From: Bacteroidetes bacterium 4572_112
Lineage (GTDB): Bacteria > Bacteroidota > Bacteroidia > Bacteroidales > UBA1556
DNA length: 7,565 bases
Direction: 5' to 3'
Assembly (NCBI GenBank): GCA_002254285.1
Contig: NIUZ01000082.1
Location: forward strand, 1 to 7,565
In this document: one piece after another, positions 7,303 through 7,565 of the stretch
Layout: each line of letters starts with the position of its first letter
Position numbering within the stretch: position 1 is the stretch's first letter
Notes under the pieces: model-generated
Told to the model about the DNA's origin: nothing
What the model saw: only the letters and a program-made list of their open reading frames with translations
The model's database searches: none
Position numbers and translations under genes: made by a program

Positions 7303-7565
7303 ATGCTAGACCTATTATTTATAAACATTGGCTTTTCGGATATTATCGATATTATATTGGTAGCATTTCTTATTTATTCAATTTACAAATTGGTAAAAGG
7401 AACTGTGGCCATCAATATTTTCTTCGGATTGGTAACCATCTTCTTTATTTGGAAATTGGTGGGCATGCTTCAGATGAAAATGCTTGATGAAATATTGGGT
7501 CAGTTTATAAGTGTTGGAGTAATAGCTTTGATAATAGTTTTCCAACAAGAAATACGAAGCTTTTT
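7303..7565 (+). CDS. cdaA: Diadenylate cyclase CdaA, 5' part (runs off right edge)
   Basis: CdaA (also called DacA) joins two ATP molecules into the second messenger c-di-AMP, which in studied bacteria controls potassium and osmotic balance and wall homeostasis. Only 87 codons are visible. They encode the membrane anchor: hydrophobic segments at about residues 11-31 (FSDIIDIILVAFLIYSIYKLV), 34-54 (TVAINIFFGLVTIFFIWKLVG) and 64-80 (ILGQFISVGVIALIIVF), followed by the family hallmark FQQEIR at 80-85. The phrases DIIDIILVAF, GTVAINI and EILGQFISVGVIALIIVFQQEIR are highly characteristic of this family. The catalytic DAC domain with its DGA and RHR motifs lies beyond the right edge. An in-frame stop (TAA at 7294-7296) lies just upstream, so the ATG at 7303 is the first possible ATG start. 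No Shine-Dalgarno or convincing own promoter is seen; the dnaN terminator ends 17 bases upstream. Confidence 0.92.
   Translation, partial: MLDLLFINIGFSDIIDIILVAFLIYSIYKLVKGTVAINIFFGLVTIFFIWKLVGMLQMKMLDEILGQFISVGVIALIIVFQQEIRSF

Overview
The window is an AT-rich chromosomal segment that looks like it comes from a member of the Bacteroidota, probably near the Bacteroidales. This is judged from the style of the GyrA, ClpC, DnaN and CdaA proteins, from start codons preceded by A/T-rich sequence without a Shine-Dalgarno motif, and from candidate promoters of the TTTG / TAnnTTTG type. The genus cannot be fixed from the sequence alone. Every gene is a core housekeeping gene. No mobile element, CRISPR array, rRNA or tRNA gene was seen, nor any sign of recent transfer.

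Layout: 1-220 (minus) is the 5' part of a secreted TPR-like protein that runs off the left edge. 221-407 holds a candidate promoter for it and a 13-bp hairpin behind gyrA. 408-3044 (minus) is complete gyrA. 3045-3409 is a 365-bp divergent intergenic region with candidate promoters both ways and a pair of 9-bp direct repeats on the gyrA side. 3410-5947 (plus) is complete clpC. 5948-6083 is a short gap with a weak candidate promoter. 6084-7211 (plus) is complete dnaN. 7212-7302 holds a 14-bp palindrome and a strong intrinsic terminator. 7303 onward (plus) is the 5' part of cdaA, encoding the three membrane segments of a diadenylate cyclase, cut by the right edge before the catalytic domain.

The genes do not form one pathway. 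GyrA (negative supercoiling) and the sliding clamp DnaN serve DNA replication, ClpC is the unfoldase of a ClpCP-type protease, and CdaA makes the second messenger c-di-AMP. GyrA has wild-type residues at the two main quinolone-resistance positions, two GyrA-box motifs and a strongly acidic tail.

I found no convincing new biological system. The points most worth a second look are small: the repeats upstream of gyrA, the terminator ending only 17 bases before cdaA with no obvious promoter between them, and a dnaX-like A AAA AAG heptamer in the last codons of clpC.
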